NCBI RefSeq assembly: GCF_017353455.1
Contig: NZ_JAFMPZ010000193.1
Span: forward strand, 1 to 32,800
Source of the DNA: Streptomyces laculatispora
GTDB lineage: Bacteria; Actinomycetota; Actinomycetes; Streptomycetales; Streptomycetaceae
Length of the DNA stretch: 32,800 nt
Reading direction: 5' to 3'
Shown here: piece by piece, positions 14,199-23,514 of the stretch
How positions within the stretch are numbered: the stretch's first letter is position 1
How the letters are laid out: each line of letters starts with the position of its first letter
Made by a program: the position numbers and the translations under genes
The notes under the pieces: model-generated
What the model saw: the letters and a program-made list of their open reading frames with translations, nothing else
Database searches by the model: none
Told to the model about the DNA's origin: nothing

Positions 14199-14234
14199 TG
14201 TCGAGCGAATCACCCTTTCGGGTGTTACTCGACA
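14199..14234. promoter_or_regulatory. Interrupted palindrome between DUF6325 and mutA
   Basis: The outer arms TGTCGAG (14199-14205) and CTCGACA (14228-14234) and inner arms CACCC (14211-14215) and GGGTG (14220-14224) form a nested dyad around TTTC. It lies about 90-125 nt upstream of mutA and about 100 nt from DUF6325, and could regulate either. The binding factor is unknown. Confidence 0.45.
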
Positions 14235-14310
14235 GTACGTAAAGGATCAAGCGCGCTGGGAGAGTGCAAGGTCACAGCCAGCGCCTCTGCTGCTCATCTG
14301 AGACCTGCCC

Positions 14311-14323
14311 TAGCATCTGGGCA
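14311..14323 (+). promoter_or_regulatory. Leaderless-type promoter of mutA
   Basis: TAGCAT (14311-14316) lies six bases before the mutA ATG, the spacing that places transcription start on the A of ATG. No ribosome binding site precedes the ATG, which agrees. The -35 region is not recognisable. Confidence 0.5.
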
Positions 14324-16182
14324 TGACGGTCCTGCCTGCTGACGGGCTTTCGTTGGCCGCCGAATTCCCTGACCCCGCCCATGAGCAGTGGCAGAGCCTC
14401 GTCGAGGGTGTGCTGCGCAAGTCGGGCAAGGACGTTTCGGGTTCGGCCGCCGAGGAAGCACTGTCCACCACGGTGGAGGACGGGCTCATCACCCGTCCTC
14501 TCTACACCTCGCGCGACGACGCGCCCGATGCCGGTCTCCCGGGCTTCGCCCCCTTCACCCGCGGCGGCAAGCCCGAGGGAAGCACGGCGGGCGGCTGGGG
14601 CGTTCGCCAACGCCACGGCACACCTGATCCCGCCCGCCTCAACGAGGCCGTGCTCGCGGATCTGGAGAACGGCGTCACCTCGTTGTGGCTGACCGTGGGG
14701 GACGCCGGCGGTGGCGTGCCGGTCTCCGGTCTCGCACGGGCGCTGGCCGGCGTCCATCTCGACCTGGCTCCGGTCGTGCTCGACGCGGGGGACGAACTCG
14801 ACGCCGCGGCGACGGAGTTGCTGCGCCTCTACGCGGAGCGGGGCGTATCACCGCAGTCGGCGCGCGGCAGTCTCGGCGCGGACCCGTTGGGTCAGGCGGC
14901 CCGCAGCGGCACCGCACCGGACCTGACGGCCGCGGTCCACTGGGCACAGCGCTGCGCCCGTGAGTATCCCGGGCTGCGGGCGCTGACCGTGGACGCGATG
15001 CCCTACCACGAGGCCGGCGGCTCGGCCGCCCAGGAGCTGGGCAGTTCGCTGGCCACGGGGGTCGCCTACCTGCGGGCGCTGACCGAGTCGGGGCTCAGTG
15101 TCGAGGAGGCCTGCGCGCAACTGGAGTTCCGGTACGCGGCCACCGCCGACCAGTTCCTGACGATCGCCAAACTGCGGGCCGCGCGCCGGCTGTGGGCGCG
15201 GGTCGCCGAGGTCTGTGGCGCCGCGGGGGCCGGGGCGCAGCGTCAGCACGCCGTGACGTCGCCGGTGATGATGACCCGGCGCGATCCGTGGGTGAACATG
15301 CTCCGCACCACGCTGGCCTGTCTGGGCGCGGGCGTCGGCGGGGCCGATGCGGTGACCGTGCTGCCGTTCGATCACGCGCTGGGCCTGCCGGACGCGTTCG
15401 CGCGGCGCATCGCCCGCAACACGTCGACGATCCTGGTGGAGGAGTCGCACCTGGCCCGGGTCATCGACCCGGCCGGCGGCTCCTGGTACGTGGAGCGGCT
15501 CACCGACGAACTCGCGGACGCCGCTTGGGCGTTCTTCCAGGAGATCGAGCGGGCGGGCGGCCAGGCGGCCGCGCTGGACTCCGCGATGATCGCGGAGCGG
15601 CTGGCTGCCACCTGGGCGGCGCGCAAGAAGAACCTGGCACGCCGCAAGGAGCCGATCACCGGCGTCAGCGAGTTCCCGCAGCTCTCCGAGCGTGCGGTGG
15701 AGCGCGAGGCCGCGCCGTCGGCCGTCGCGCCGGGCGGTCTGCCGGTGGTCCGCCGCGACGAGGCGTTCGAGGCGCTGCGGGCCCGCTCGGACGCCCATCT
15801 GGCGGCGACCGGCCGCCGGCCGCGCGTGTTCATCGCCGCGCTCGGCCCCGCCGCGGCGCACACCGCCCGGGCCTCGTTCGCCGCGAACCTCTTCCAGGCG
15901 GGCGGCATCGAGCCGGTCCACGAACCGGTGGAGGTGGACGCCTCGTCGGCCCGTGCCGCGTTCGCGGCCGCGGGGACGGACGTGGCGTGCCTGTGCTCCA
16001 GTGACGCGCTCTACGCCGAGCAGGCCGGTGAGGTCGCCGGGGCGCTCGTGTCGGCGGGTGCGCAGCGGGTGTACCTGGCGGGGCGGCCGGGCGATTACGC
16101 CGGTGTCGACGAGCACGTCCACGCCGGCTGCGATGTGGTGGCCGTCCTCTCCTCCGTTCTCGACCGTATGGGTGTGGCGTAA
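14323..16182 (+). CDS. mutA: Methylmalonyl-CoA mutase small subunit
   Basis: A 619-residue beta subunit of the heterodimeric adenosylcobalamin enzyme that interconverts (R)-methylmalonyl-CoA and succinyl-CoA. In Streptomyces this feeds or drains propionate units used in polyketide synthesis. The TIM-barrel half (about 30-450) shows family segments such as [21 protein letters not shown] and [30 protein letters not shown]. The C-terminal Rossmann-like domain (from about 505) lacks the DxHxxG cobalamin motif, as expected for the non-catalytic subunit. Translation seems leaderless. Its TAA stop shares one base with the mutB ATG (TAATG), ensuring coupled, stoichiometric synthesis. Confidence 0.95.
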   Translation: MTVLPADGLSLAAEFPDPAHEQWQSLVEGVLRKSGKDVSGSAAEEALSTTVEDGLITRPLYTSRDDAPDAGLPGFAPFTRGGKPEGSTAGGWGVRQRHGTPDPARLNEAVLADLENGVTSLWLTVGDAGGGVPVSGLARALAGVHLDLAPVVLDAGDELDAAATELLRLYAERGVSPQSARGSLGADPLGQAARSGTAPDLTAAVHWAQRCAREYPGLRALTVDAMPYHEAGGSAAQELGSSLATGVAYLRALTESGLSVEEACAQLEFRYAATADQFLTIAKLRAARRLWARVAEVCGAAGAGAQRQHAVTSPVMMTRRDPWVNMLRTTLACLGAGVGGADAVTVLPFDHALGLPDAFARRIARNTSTILVEESHLARVIDPAGGSWYVERLTDELADAAWAFFQEIERAGGQAAALDSAMIAERLAATWAARKKNLARRKEPITGVSEFPQLSERAVEREAAPSAVAPGGLPVVRRDEAFEALRARSDAHLAATGRRPRVFIAALGPAAAHTARASFAANLFQAGGIEPVHEPVEVDASSARAAFAAAGTDVACLCSSDALYAEQAGEVAGALVSAGAQRVYLAGRPGDYAGVDEHVHAGCDVVAVLSSVLDRMGVA

Positions 16183-18383
16183 TGCGGATCCCCGACTTCT
16201 CCGACATCGAGCTCGGGCCGGGCAGCGGCGCCGAGGTGACCGAGGACCAGTGGCGTGCGGCGGTGAAGGAGTCCTCCGGGAGCTCCGACGGCGACCTCCT
16301 GTGGGAGACCCCGGAAGGCATCGCGGTCAAGCCGCTGTACACCGGCCAGGACCTGGAGGGACTCGACTTCCTCGGAACGTACCCGGGCGTCGCGCCGTAT
16401 CTGCGCGGCCCCTACCCGACGATGTACGTCAACCAGCCCTGGACCATCCGGCAGTACGCGGGGTTCTCCACCGCCGAGGAGTCCAACGCCTTCTACCGCC
16501 GTAACCTCGCGGCCGGGCAGAAGGGGCTCTCCGTCGCCTTCGACCTGCCGACCCACCGGGGTTACGACAGCGATCACCCGCGGGTGACCGGCGATGTCGG
16601 CATGGCGGGGGTGGCGATCGACTCGATCTACGACATGCGTCAGCTGTTCGAGGGCATCCCGCTGGACAGGATGTCGGTGTCGATGACGATGAACGGCGCG
16701 GTGCTTCCCGTACTCGCGCTGTACATCGTGGCCGCCGAGGAGCAGGGCGTGCCGCCCGAGAAGCTGGCCGGGACCATTCAGAACGACATTCTGAAGGAGT
16801 TCATGGTCCGCAACACCTACATCTATCCGCCGAAGCCCTCGATGCGGATCATCTCCGACATCTTCGCGTTCACCTCGCAGAAGATGCCGCGCTACAACTC
16901 GATCTCCATCTCCGGCTATCACATCCAGGAGGCCGGGGCGACGGCCGATCTGGAGCTGGCGTACACCCTGGCCGACGGGGTGGAGTACCTGCGCGCCGGG
17001 CGGGACACCGGGCTGGACGTGGACGCGTTCGCGCCCCGGCTGTCGTTCTTCTGGGCGATCGGCATGAACTTCTTCATGGAGATCGCGAAGCTGCGGGCGG
17101 CCCGGCTACTGTGGGCCAAGCTGGTCCGGGAGTTCGAGCCGAAGAATCCCAAGTCCCTTTCGCTGCGCACCCATTCGCAGACCTCCGGCTGGTCGCTGAC
17201 CGCGCAGGACGTCTTCAACAACGTCACCAGGACCTGTGTGGAGGCGATGGCCGCCACCCAGGGGCACACCCAGTCGCTGCACACGAACGCGCTCGACGAG
17301 GCACTCGCCCTGCCGACGGACTTCTCCGCGCGCATCGCCCGTAACACCCAGCTGCTGCTCCAGCAGGAGTCCGGCACGGGCCGGGTGATCGACCCGTGGG
17401 GCGGCAGCGCGTACGTGGAGAAGCTGACGTACGACCTGGCGCGGCGGGCCTGGCAGCACATCGAGGAGGTGGAGGCGGCGGGCGGCATGGCCAAGGCCAT
17501 CGACGCCGGAATCCCCAAGCTGCGCATCGAGGAGGCCGCGGCCCGCACCCAGGCGCGCATCGACTCCGGGCGCCAGCCGGTCATCGGCGTCAACAAGTAC
17601 CGGGTCGAGACCGACGAGAAGATCGACGTGCTCAAGGTCGACAACTCCTCGGTGCGCACCCAGCAGATCGAGAAGCTGCGGCAGCTGCGCGCGGAGCGCG
17701 ACGAGCAGACCTGCCAGGACGCGCTGCGTGCGCTGACGGACGCGGCGGGCCGGGAGCCGGGACCCGGACTCGAAGGCAATCTGCTGGCGCTGGCCGTCGA
17801 CGCGGCGCGCGCGATGGCGACCGTGGGCGAGATCTCGGACGCGCTGGAGAAGGTGTACGGCCGGCATTCGGGCCAGATCCGTACGATCTCCGGTGTGTAC
17901 CGCAACGAGGCAGGGGAGTCACCGTCCGTGGACCGCACCCGCGCGCTGGTCGACGCGTTCGAGGAGGCGGAGGGGCGGCGCCCGCGCATCCTGGTCGCCA
18001 AGATGGGCCAGGACGGGCACGACCGCGGGCAGAAGGTGATCGCGACCGCCTTCGCCGACCTGGGCTTCGACGTGGATGTCGGCCCGCTGTTCCAGACGCC
18101 GGGCGAGGTCGCCCGGCAGGCGGTCGAGGCCGACGTGCACATCGTGGGCGTGTCGTCACTGGCCGCCGGTCATCTCACCCTCGTGCCGGCGCTTCGCGAG
18201 GAGCTGGCTGCCGAGGGCCGCGAGGACATCATGATCGTGGTGGGCGGGGTGATTCCGCCGCAGGACATCGAGGCGCTGCACGAGGCGGGCGCGGCGGCTG
18301 TCTTCCCACCCGGGACAGTGATCCCGGAGGCGGCCCACGACCTGGTCACGCGGCTCGGCGCCTCGCTCGGCCACGAGCTGTGA
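16182..18383 (+). CDS. mutB: Methylmalonyl-CoA mutase large (catalytic) subunit
   Basis: A 733-residue alpha subunit that binds adenosylcobalamin and substrate. The barrel opens with the family signature [18 protein letters not shown] and includes [30 protein letters not shown]. The C-terminal cobalamin domain carries DGHDRG at residues 611-616, His613 being the expected lower axial cobalt ligand, followed by [24 protein letters not shown]. The length is normal and all key segments are intact. It sits between mutA (one-base overlap) and meaB (12-nt gap), the standard actinobacterial order. Confidence 0.97.
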   Translation: MRIPDFSDIELGPGSGAEVTEDQWRAAVKESSGSSDGDLLWETPEGIAVKPLYTGQDLEGLDFLGTYPGVAPYLRGPYPTMYVNQPWTIRQYAGFSTAEESNAFYRRNLAAGQKGLSVAFDLPTHRGYDSDHPRVTGDVGMAGVAIDSIYDMRQLFEGIPLDRMSVSMTMNGAVLPVLALYIVAAEEQGVPPEKLAGTIQNDILKEFMVRNTYIYPPKPSMRIISDIFAFTSQKMPRYNSISISGYHIQEAGATADLELAYTLADGVEYLRAGRDTGLDVDAFAPRLSFFWAIGMNFFMEIAKLRAARLLWAKLVREFEPKNPKSLSLRTHSQTSGWSLTAQDVFNNVTRTCVEAMAATQGHTQSLHTNALDEALALPTDFSARIARNTQLLLQQESGTGRVIDPWGGSAYVEKLTYDLARRAWQHIEEVEAAGGMAKAIDAGIPKLRIEEAAARTQARIDSGRQPVIGVNKYRVETDEKIDVLKVDNSSVRTQQIEKLRQLRAERDEQTCQDALRALTDAAGREPGPGLEGNLLALAVDAARAMATVGEISDALEKVYGRHSGQIRTISGVYRNEAGESPSVDRTRALVDAFEEAEGRRPRILVAKMGQDGHDRGQKVIATAFADLGFDVDVGPLFQTPGEVARQAVEADVHIVGVSSLAAGHLTLVPALREELAAEGREDIMIVVGGVIPPQDIEALHEAGAAAVFPPGTVIPEAAHDLVTRLGASLGHEL

Positions 18384-18395
18384 GCCGCTGAACCC

Positions 18396-19394
18396 ATGGC
18401 CCCGAAGATCGATCTCGACAGCTATGTGAAGGGGGTACTCGACGGGAGGCGGGCGCACATCGCGCGCGCCATCACGCTCGTCGAGTCCACCCGGCCCGAC
18501 CACCGGGCACTCGCCCAGCAGCTGCTGCGCGAACTTCTGCCGCACTCCGGCAGCGCCCGCCGCATCGGCATCAGCGGCGTGCCCGGGGTCGGCAAGTCCA
18601 CCTTCATCGACGCCCTCGGCACGATGCTCACCGGGCTGGGGCACCGGGTCGCGGTGCTGGCCGTCGATCCGTCGTCCAGCCGTACCGGCGGCTCCATCCT
18701 GGGCGACAAGACCCGGATGGAGCGGCTCGCGGTGGACCCGGCGGCGTTCGTGCGCCCCTCCCCCACCGCCGGGACGCTGGGCGGGGTCGCGAAGGCGACC
18801 CGGGAGTCCATCGTGGTGATGGAGGCGGCGGGGTACGACGTGGTGCTGGTGGAGACGGTCGGGGTCGGCCAGTCGGAGACGGCGGTCGCCAATATGGTCG
18901 ACACGTTCCTGCTGCTGACACTGGCCCGCACCGGCGACCAGTTGCAGGGCATCAAGAAGGGCGTGCTGGAGCTGGCCGACGCCATAGCGGTCAACAAGGC
19001 CGACGGACCGCACGAGCGCGACGCCCGCTCCGCCGCACGCGAACTGGCGGGCGCGCTGCGGCTGATGCACGCGGCGGACGCGGCCTGGACCCCACCGGTG
19101 CTGACGTGCAGCGCCCGCGAGGGAGGCGGCCTCGACACCCTCTGGGAGCGGCTGGAGCAGCACCGGACACTGCTCGAATCGACCGGCCGGCTGGCGGCCA
19201 AACGACGCGAGCAGCAGGTCGACTGGACCTGGACGATGGTGCGCGAAGAGCTGCTGGAGAGCCTGCGCGGCCATCCCGGGGTGCGTGCGCTCGCACCGGA
19301 ACTCGAACTGCGGGTACGGGAAGGCACCCTGCCGGCCACGCTGGCCGCCGAGCAGATCCTGGAGACCTTCCGGGGTCCGGGGCCGACGGTCTGA
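18396..19394 (+). CDS. meaB: Methylmalonyl-CoA mutase-associated GTPase (MeaB/ArgK family)
   Basis: A 332-residue G3E GTPase that gates cofactor loading and protects methylmalonyl-CoA mutase from inactivation. The P-loop is GVPGVGKS (61-68). The switch region [20 protein letters not shown] and the base-specificity NKAD motif are present, and the C-terminal helices match the dimerisation arm of MeaB. The 12-nt gap from mutB and the strong terminator just after it define a mutA-mutB-meaB transcription unit. Confidence 0.95.
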   Translation: MAPKIDLDSYVKGVLDGRRAHIARAITLVESTRPDHRALAQQLLRELLPHSGSARRIGISGVPGVGKSTFIDALGTMLTGLGHRVAVLAVDPSSSRTGGSILGDKTRMERLAVDPAAFVRPSPTAGTLGGVAKATRESIVVMEAAGYDVVLVETVGVGQSETAVANMVDTFLLLTLARTGDQLQGIKKGVLELADAIAVNKADGPHERDARSAARELAGALRLMHAADAAWTPPVLTCSAREGGGLDTLWERLEQHRTLLESTGRLAAKRREQQVDWTWTMVREELLESLRGHPGVRALAPELELRVREGTLPATLAAEQILETFRGPGPTV

Positions 19395-19398
19395 CCAC

Positions 19399-19445
19399 GG
19401 GTCCCGGCTCCCGAGCTGAAGCAGGACGCTCGGGAGCCGGGGCCC
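19399..19445 (+). terminator. Terminator of the mutAB-meaB operon
   Basis: A 17-bp stem (19399-19415 with 19429-19445, one G-U pair) has a 13-nt loop and starts 4 nt after the meaB stop. It lacks a T-tract, as is common in Streptomyces. Confidence 0.8.
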
Positions 19446-19495
19446 CGGAGCGCGCGAACACTTCCCGCTCCCCCGCGACGACGGGGTGATCCGCG

Positions 19496-19533
19496 CCACG
19501 ACTGCCGTGCGCGTCCGGCAGTCGTGGTACATT
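19496..19533 (+). promoter_or_regulatory. Inverted repeat and -10 box upstream of the Rho paralogue
   Basis: CCACGACTGCCG (19496-19507) and CGGCAGTCGTGG (19516-19527) form a perfect 12-bp dyad with an 8-nt centre. TACATT (19528-19533) directly after it could be a -10 box, placing the dyad over the -35 region like an operator, with transcription starting at about 19540. It could instead be a second terminator for the mut operon. Confidence 0.4.
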
Positions 19534-19539
19534 GCCATT

Positions 19540-19766
19540 GGTACTTGTGTACGCCCAGACATTCGGGCGCCGGTGCCGGTTCATTTTTCATCACGCTGAT
19601 GCGCCCGTTCATTCCGACCGGCGATCCAGCTTCACCGCATGACTTTCCTCAGTCCGGTACGGGCTCTCCCACCGGGCTTTTCCTGCCCGTCGTCCGGGGC
19701 GTGATATCTCCGCCCCCGTTTCTGCCGGGCCCCTTCATTCGCATGTCCGCGAAAGGACCACCCCGC
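19540..19766 (+). promoter_or_regulatory. Pyrimidine-rich leader of the Rho paralogue, rut-like
   Basis: In 19581-19740 a hand count gives 63 C, 44 T, 36 G and 17 A: 67% pyrimidine and nearly twice as much C as G, unlike the flanking genes. Rho loads on C-rich, G-poor, unstructured RNA, and rho genes elsewhere are autoregulated through such leaders. An in-frame open reading from about 19524 exists here but has no coding character. Confidence 0.45.
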
Positions 19767-20909
19767 ATGACCACCACACTCGAACACCCCGTTACCACCA
19801 AGCCCGCTGCCGCCACGGCCGCAGCCGGCGTCCTCGACATCACCCACCAGGGGCACGGCGCCCTGCGCCCCGCCGACGGTCACGCCACCCCCCGCGACGT
19901 CCAGGTCCCCGCCACGCTCATCCGCCGGCACGGCCTGCGCAAGGGCGATGCCGTCGAGGGGACCTGCGACCGGCCCCGCGCCCTGAGCACCGTCGAACGC
20001 GTCAACGGCCTTCCCCCGCAAGCACTTCGGGCCCGGCCGCACTTCCGTGACCTCACCCCGCTCCACCCCCGGCAGCGACTGCGCCTGGAAACGCCCTCGG
20101 GCAGTCCCTCGACGCGCGTCGTCGACCTCGTCGCCCCGGTCGGCAAGGGACAGCGCGGGCTCATCGTGGCCCCGCCCAGGACCGGCAAGACGGTGCTGCT
20201 CCAGCAGATCGCGGCCTCGGTCGCCGAGAACCACCCCGAGTGCCACCTGATGGTGGTGCTGCTCGACGAGCGTCCCGAGGAGGTCACCGACATGCGGCGC
20301 TCGGTTCGGGGGGAGGTCTACGCCTCGACCTTCGACCGGCCCGCCAAGGAGCACATCGCACTGGCGGAGCTCGCGCTCGAACGCGCCAAGCGGCTGGTCG
20401 AGCAGGGCCGGGACGTCGTCATCCTGCTGGACTCCCTCACCCGGCTGTGCCGGGCCCACAACAACGCGGCCGCGGCCGGCGGCCGCACCCTCAGCGGCGG
20501 TGTCGACGCGGCGGCCCTGCTCGGACCCAAGCGCCTCTTCGGGGCCGCGCGGCTCACCGAGGAGGGCGGCTCCCTGACCATTCTGGCCACGGCTCTCGTG
20601 GACACCGGCTCCCGCGCCGACGAGTACTTCTTCGAGGAGCTGAAGGGGACCGGCAACATGGAACTGCGGCTCGACCGCACCCTGGCCGAGAAGCGGATCC
20701 ATCCGGCCGTGAACATCGCGGCCTCCGGGACCCGCCGCGACGAACTCCTCGTACCGGCCGACGAACTGACCGCCGTACGCGGCCTGCGGCGCGCCCTGCA
20801 CTCCAGGGACGCGCAGACCTCGCTGGAAACGCTGCTGGACCGGATCCGGCACACCCCGGACAACGCCGCCTTCCTCAAGCTGATCCGCAATACCGTTCCG
20901 GCGGCCTGA
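19767..20909 (+). CDS. rho: Short Rho-type transcription termination factor paralogue
   Basis: A 380-residue Rho, far shorter than the main Streptomyces Rho, lacking both the N-terminal helix bundle and the long Arg-rich insertion. The ATPase motor is intact: Walker A PPRTGKT (136-142), catalytic Glu168 and Arg169 in DERPEEV, Walker B ILLDS, the Q-loop LSGGVDAAAL, the R-loop region PKRLFGAAR, and the arginine finger in SGTRRDELL. The primary RNA-binding domain is divergent: where E. coli has the RNP1 motif DGFGFLR, this has QGHGALR (28-34), losing both aromatic residues. The ATG at 19767 follows AAAGGA. The main rho gene is presumably elsewhere in the genome. It may terminate a subset of transcripts, act on other nucleic acid, or modulate main Rho hexamers; those options are inference. 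Confidence 0.9.
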   Translation: MTTTLEHPVTTKPAAATAAAGVLDITHQGHGALRPADGHATPRDVQVPATLIRRHGLRKGDAVEGTCDRPRALSTVERVNGLPPQALRARPHFRDLTPLHPRQRLRLETPSGSPSTRVVDLVAPVGKGQRGLIVAPPRTGKTVLLQQIAASVAENHPECHLMVVLLDERPEEVTDMRRSVRGEVYASTFDRPAKEHIALAELALERAKRLVEQGRDVVILLDSLTRLCRAHNNAAAAGGRTLSGGVDAAALLGPKRLFGAARLTEEGGSLTILATALVDTGSRADEYFFEELKGTGNMELRLDRTLAEKRIHPAVNIAASGTRRDELLVPADELTAVRGLRRALHSRDAQTSLETLLDRIRHTPDNAAFLKLIRNTVPAA

Positions 20910-20967
20910 ATGTCTGTCAGGCGTCCTACCATGGAGCGGCACTGACCAGCAGAGGGAGAGCAGCACC

Positions 20968-21966
20968 ATGGAATTCCGCCGACTCGGCCGCAGCGGTCTG
21001 ACGATCAGCGAGATCGCTTACGGGAACTGGCTCACCCACGGTTCCCAGGTGGAGGAGGACGCGGCGTTCGCCTGCATCCGTGCTGCCCTGGACGCCGGCA
21101 TCACCACCTTCGACACCGCGGACGTCTACGCCCAGACGCGTGCCGAGGCGGTCCTCGGACGGGCGCTCAAGGACGAGCGCCGGGAAGGGCTGGAGATCTT
21201 CACCAAGGTCTACTTCCCGACCGGCCCCGGGCAGAACGACCGGGGGCTCGGCCGCAAGCACATCCTGGAGTCGATCGACAACTCACTGCGCCGGCTGCAG
21301 ACCGACCACGTCGACCTCTACCAGGCCCACCGCTACGACCACACCACGCCGCTGGAAGAGACGATGGAGGCGTTCGCCGACGTCGTCCGCTCCGGCAAGG
21401 CCCTCTACATCGGCGTCTCGGAGTGGACTGCCGAGCAGCTGCGCGCCGGACATGCGCTGGCCCGTGAGCTGCGGGTGCCGCTGATCTCCAACCAGCCGCA
21501 GTACTCGGCGCTGTGGCGGGTCATCGAGGACGAGGTGGTGCCCGCGTCCGAGGAGCTCGGCATCGGTCAGATCGTCTGGTCGCCGATCGCGCAGGGCGCG
21601 CTCACCGGCAAGTACCGGCCCGGTGCGCCCCTGCCGGCGGGCTCGCGTGCGACGGACGACAAGGGCGGGGCCGACATGGTCGCCGACTGGCTGCGCGACG
21701 AGGTGCTGGAGCGAGTGCAGCTGCTGCGTCCGCTCGCCGAGCAGGCCGGCCTGAGCATGGCGCAGCTCGCGGTCGCCTGGGTGCTGCAGAATTCCAATGT
21801 CTCCGCCGCCATCATCGGCGCCTCCCGTCCCGAGCAGGTGACGGAGAACGCCGTGGCCGCCGGTGTGCGGCTGGACGCGGACCTGCTGAAGGCCGTCGAC
21901 CAGGCCCTGGACCCGGTGGCGAAGCGGGACCCCGGTCTCACCGTGGGCCACAAGGGACACAGCTGA
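20968..21966 (+). CDS. Aldo/keto reductase
   Basis: A 332-residue NADPH-dependent oxidoreductase of the TIM-barrel AKR superfamily. The catalytic tetrad is visible as Asp49, Tyr54, Lys80 and His121 (FDTADVY, FTKVYF, QAHRYD). The C-terminal segment ending IIGASRPEQVTENAVAAG is the nucleotide-binding end. The YghZ/Tas-like subgroup is the nearest by motif; the substrate is unknown. A GAGGGAG site precedes the ATG, and TACCAT at 20927 could be its -10 box, so it need not depend on the rho transcript. Its TGA forms the outer end of a 30-bp terminator stem shared with ndh. Confidence 0.9.
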   Translation: MEFRRLGRSGLTISEIAYGNWLTHGSQVEEDAAFACIRAALDAGITTFDTADVYAQTRAEAVLGRALKDERREGLEIFTKVYFPTGPGQNDRGLGRKHILESIDNSLRRLQTDHVDLYQAHRYDHTTPLEETMEAFADVVRSGKALYIGVSEWTAEQLRAGHALARELRVPLISNQPQYSALWRVIEDEVVPASEELGIGQIVWSPIAQGALTGKYRPGAPLPAGSRATDDKGGADMVADWLRDEVLERVQLLRPLAEQAGLSMAQLAVAWVLQNSNVSAAIIGASRPEQVTENAVAAGVRLDADLLKAVDQALDPVAKRDPGLTVGHKGHS

Positions 21967-22025
21967 CCCGTGACAGCGGAGGGCCCGGCCGGATTTCCGG
22001 CCGGGCCCTCCGCTGTCACGGGTCA
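21964..22025. terminator. Perfect 30-bp bidirectional terminator spanning both stop codons
   Basis: 21964-21993 pairs perfectly with 21996-22025 across two unpaired T bases. The first three bases are the aldo/keto reductase TGA and the last three are the ndh stop read on the minus strand, so the stem runs exactly from stop codon to stop codon. Confidence 0.9.
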
Positions 22026-23384
22026 CATCCGGGTGTTCAGCGAGGCGGTGTGCTCGCGGACCTGCTCAGGAGTGAGGTAGCTGTCCGTGTGCTCGAAGTC
22101 GCGCAGTGTCGCGAGCTTGCGGGACTGGAATCCGGTGCGGACGAAGTCGTCGCCCGCGGCGGCGTTGATCAGCCAGTTGGTCATGACCCTCGCCTTGGCC
22201 ACATTGGTCCGCAGCGCCGTCCAGTGGTAGCCGCGGGCCACGGCCTGGGCACCGATCCCGTGCATCTCGATGCCGAGCGGCTTGGAGACGGCGTCCCTGC
22301 CACCGAGGTCCACGACGAGCCCGAGGTCCTTGTGGACGTAGGGCCGGAGAGGCTGGTTGCGGAGGGTGGCCAGGAGGTTGTCGGCGAGCCTGCGGCCCTG
22401 TCGCATGGCGTGCTGTGCGGTGGGCGGGCAGACCGCACCGTCGCCCTTGGCCAGATCGGGTACGGCCGCCGCGTCACCGAGGGCGAACATGCCGTCGTGG
22501 CCGGGCAGGCTCATGTCGGGGGTGACCGCCAGCCGGCCGCGTACCGTCTCCGCGTCGAAGGTGGTGACCAGCGGGCTGGCGGTGACGCCCGCCGTCCAGA
22601 TCAGGGTCCGGCAGGGCACCACCCGGCCGTCGGTGAAGGTCACCTTGTCGGGGCCCGCCTCGGCGATCGAAACGCCGAGCGACACCTCGATCCCGCGGTC
22701 GCGCAGCACCTTCAGTGCGCTCTCGCCGAGCTTGTCGCCCAGTTCGGGCATGAGCTTCGGGGCGATGTCGATCAGATGCCACTTGATCAGCTTCGGGTCG
22801 AGCCGGGGGTAGTGCCGCACCGCGTTGGTGGTGAGCCGCTGCAGACAGGCCGCGGTCTCGGTGCCCGCGTACCCGCCGCCGACCACCACGAACTGCAGCC
22901 GCGAGGCCCGCTCCTCCTCGTCGTGGCTGGCGTCCGCGAGATCGAGCTGCGCGATGACGTGATCGCGCACGAAGGCGGCTTCCGCCAGGGTCTTCATGCC
23001 CCGGGCGTTGTCGAGCAGCCCGGGGATGTCGAAGGTGCGGGTGACGCTGCCCGGACTGAGCACGATGTAGTCGTACGGCTCGTCGACGACCTCGTCGGTG
23101 ATCTTGCGGATGACGCAGATCTTCGCCATGGGGTCCACTCCGACGGCACCGCCGGGAATGATCCTGGTGCGGTGCCGGCTGCTGCGGCGCAGTGACACCG
23201 CCACCGACTGCGGGGTGAGGACGCCCGAGGCCACCTGGGGCAGCAGGGGCAGGTAGAGCTGGTACGAGAACGGGGCCACGAGTGCGATGTCCGCCTCACC
23301 GGGACGGAGCCGGCGTTCGAGACGGCGTACGCACTCGACCCCGGCGAAACCGGCTCCGACAACGAGGATCCTGGGTCGTGCCAC
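22023..23384 (-). CDS. ndh: Type II NADH dehydrogenase (NDH-2)
   Basis: A 453-residue FAD-dependent, non-proton-pumping NADH:quinone oxidoreductase attached to the inner face of the membrane. The first dinucleotide-binding motif VVGAGFAGVE is at the N-terminus, the second VVVGGGYAGTETA binds NADH in mid-protein, and FALGDAAAVPDL is the C-terminal FAD contact. The GTG at 23384 has GAAGGG about 12 nt upstream. It follows the ctaD pair on the same strand after 130 nt that contain a long-range inverted repeat and possibly its own promoter. It would feed electrons to menaquinone. Confidence 0.9.
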   Translation of the reverse strand: MARPRILVVGAGFAGVECVRRLERRLRPGEADIALVAPFSYQLYLPLLPQVASGVLTPQSVAVSLRRSSRHRTRIIPGGAVGVDPMAKICVIRKITDEVVDEPYDYIVLSPGSVTRTFDIPGLLDNARGMKTLAEAAFVRDHVIAQLDLADASHDEEERASRLQFVVVGGGYAGTETAACLQRLTTNAVRHYPRLDPKLIKWHLIDIAPKLMPELGDKLGESALKVLRDRGIEVSLGVSIAEAGPDKVTFTDGRVVPCRTLIWTAGVTASPLVTTFDAETVRGRLAVTPDMSLPGHDGMFALGDAAAVPDLAKGDGAVCPPTAQHAMRQGRRLADNLLATLRNQPLRPYVHKDLGLVVDLGGRDAVSKPLGIEMHGIGAQAVARGYHWTALRTNVAKARVMTNWLINAAAGDDFVRTGFQSRKLATLRDFEHTDSYLTPEQVREHTASLNTRM

Positions 23385-23411
23385 AGTGTTCGTCCCTTCT
23401 CGGGGTCTGCA

Positions 23412-23510
23412 CGGTCGTCCGTTCGCCTGCCCCGTCGCACGCGTCCGTCACCCCTCATCTTTACGAGGCAGGTGCGACTTCGCCTGCTGGGACGGCAGAA
23501 CGGACGACCG
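23412..23510 (-). promoter_or_regulatory. Long-range inverted repeat in the ndh upstream region
   Basis: CGGTCGTCCGTTC (23412-23424) and GAACGGACGACCG (23498-23510) are perfectly complementary 13-mers separated by 73 nt. Inside, GTCGCAC (23434-23440) pairs with GTGCGAC (23472-23478), and TTCGCCTGC occurs twice (23422, 23479). On the minus strand this could fold into a closed leader RNA, or be two operator halves about 86 bp apart. Confidence 0.5.
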
Positions 23511-23514
23511 GCGG

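Noticed and set aside
19524-19766. 81-codon N-terminal extension of the Rho paralogue
   Set aside because: It has no coding character (pyrimidine-rich, frequent Phe/Pro, no conserved domain) and the ATG at 19767 has a ribosome site; better explained as an untranslated leader.
23385-23514. Rex-type NADH-sensing operator before ndh
   Set aside because: No TGTGAAC-NNN-TTCACA-like sequence is present; the repeat found there is of a different kind.
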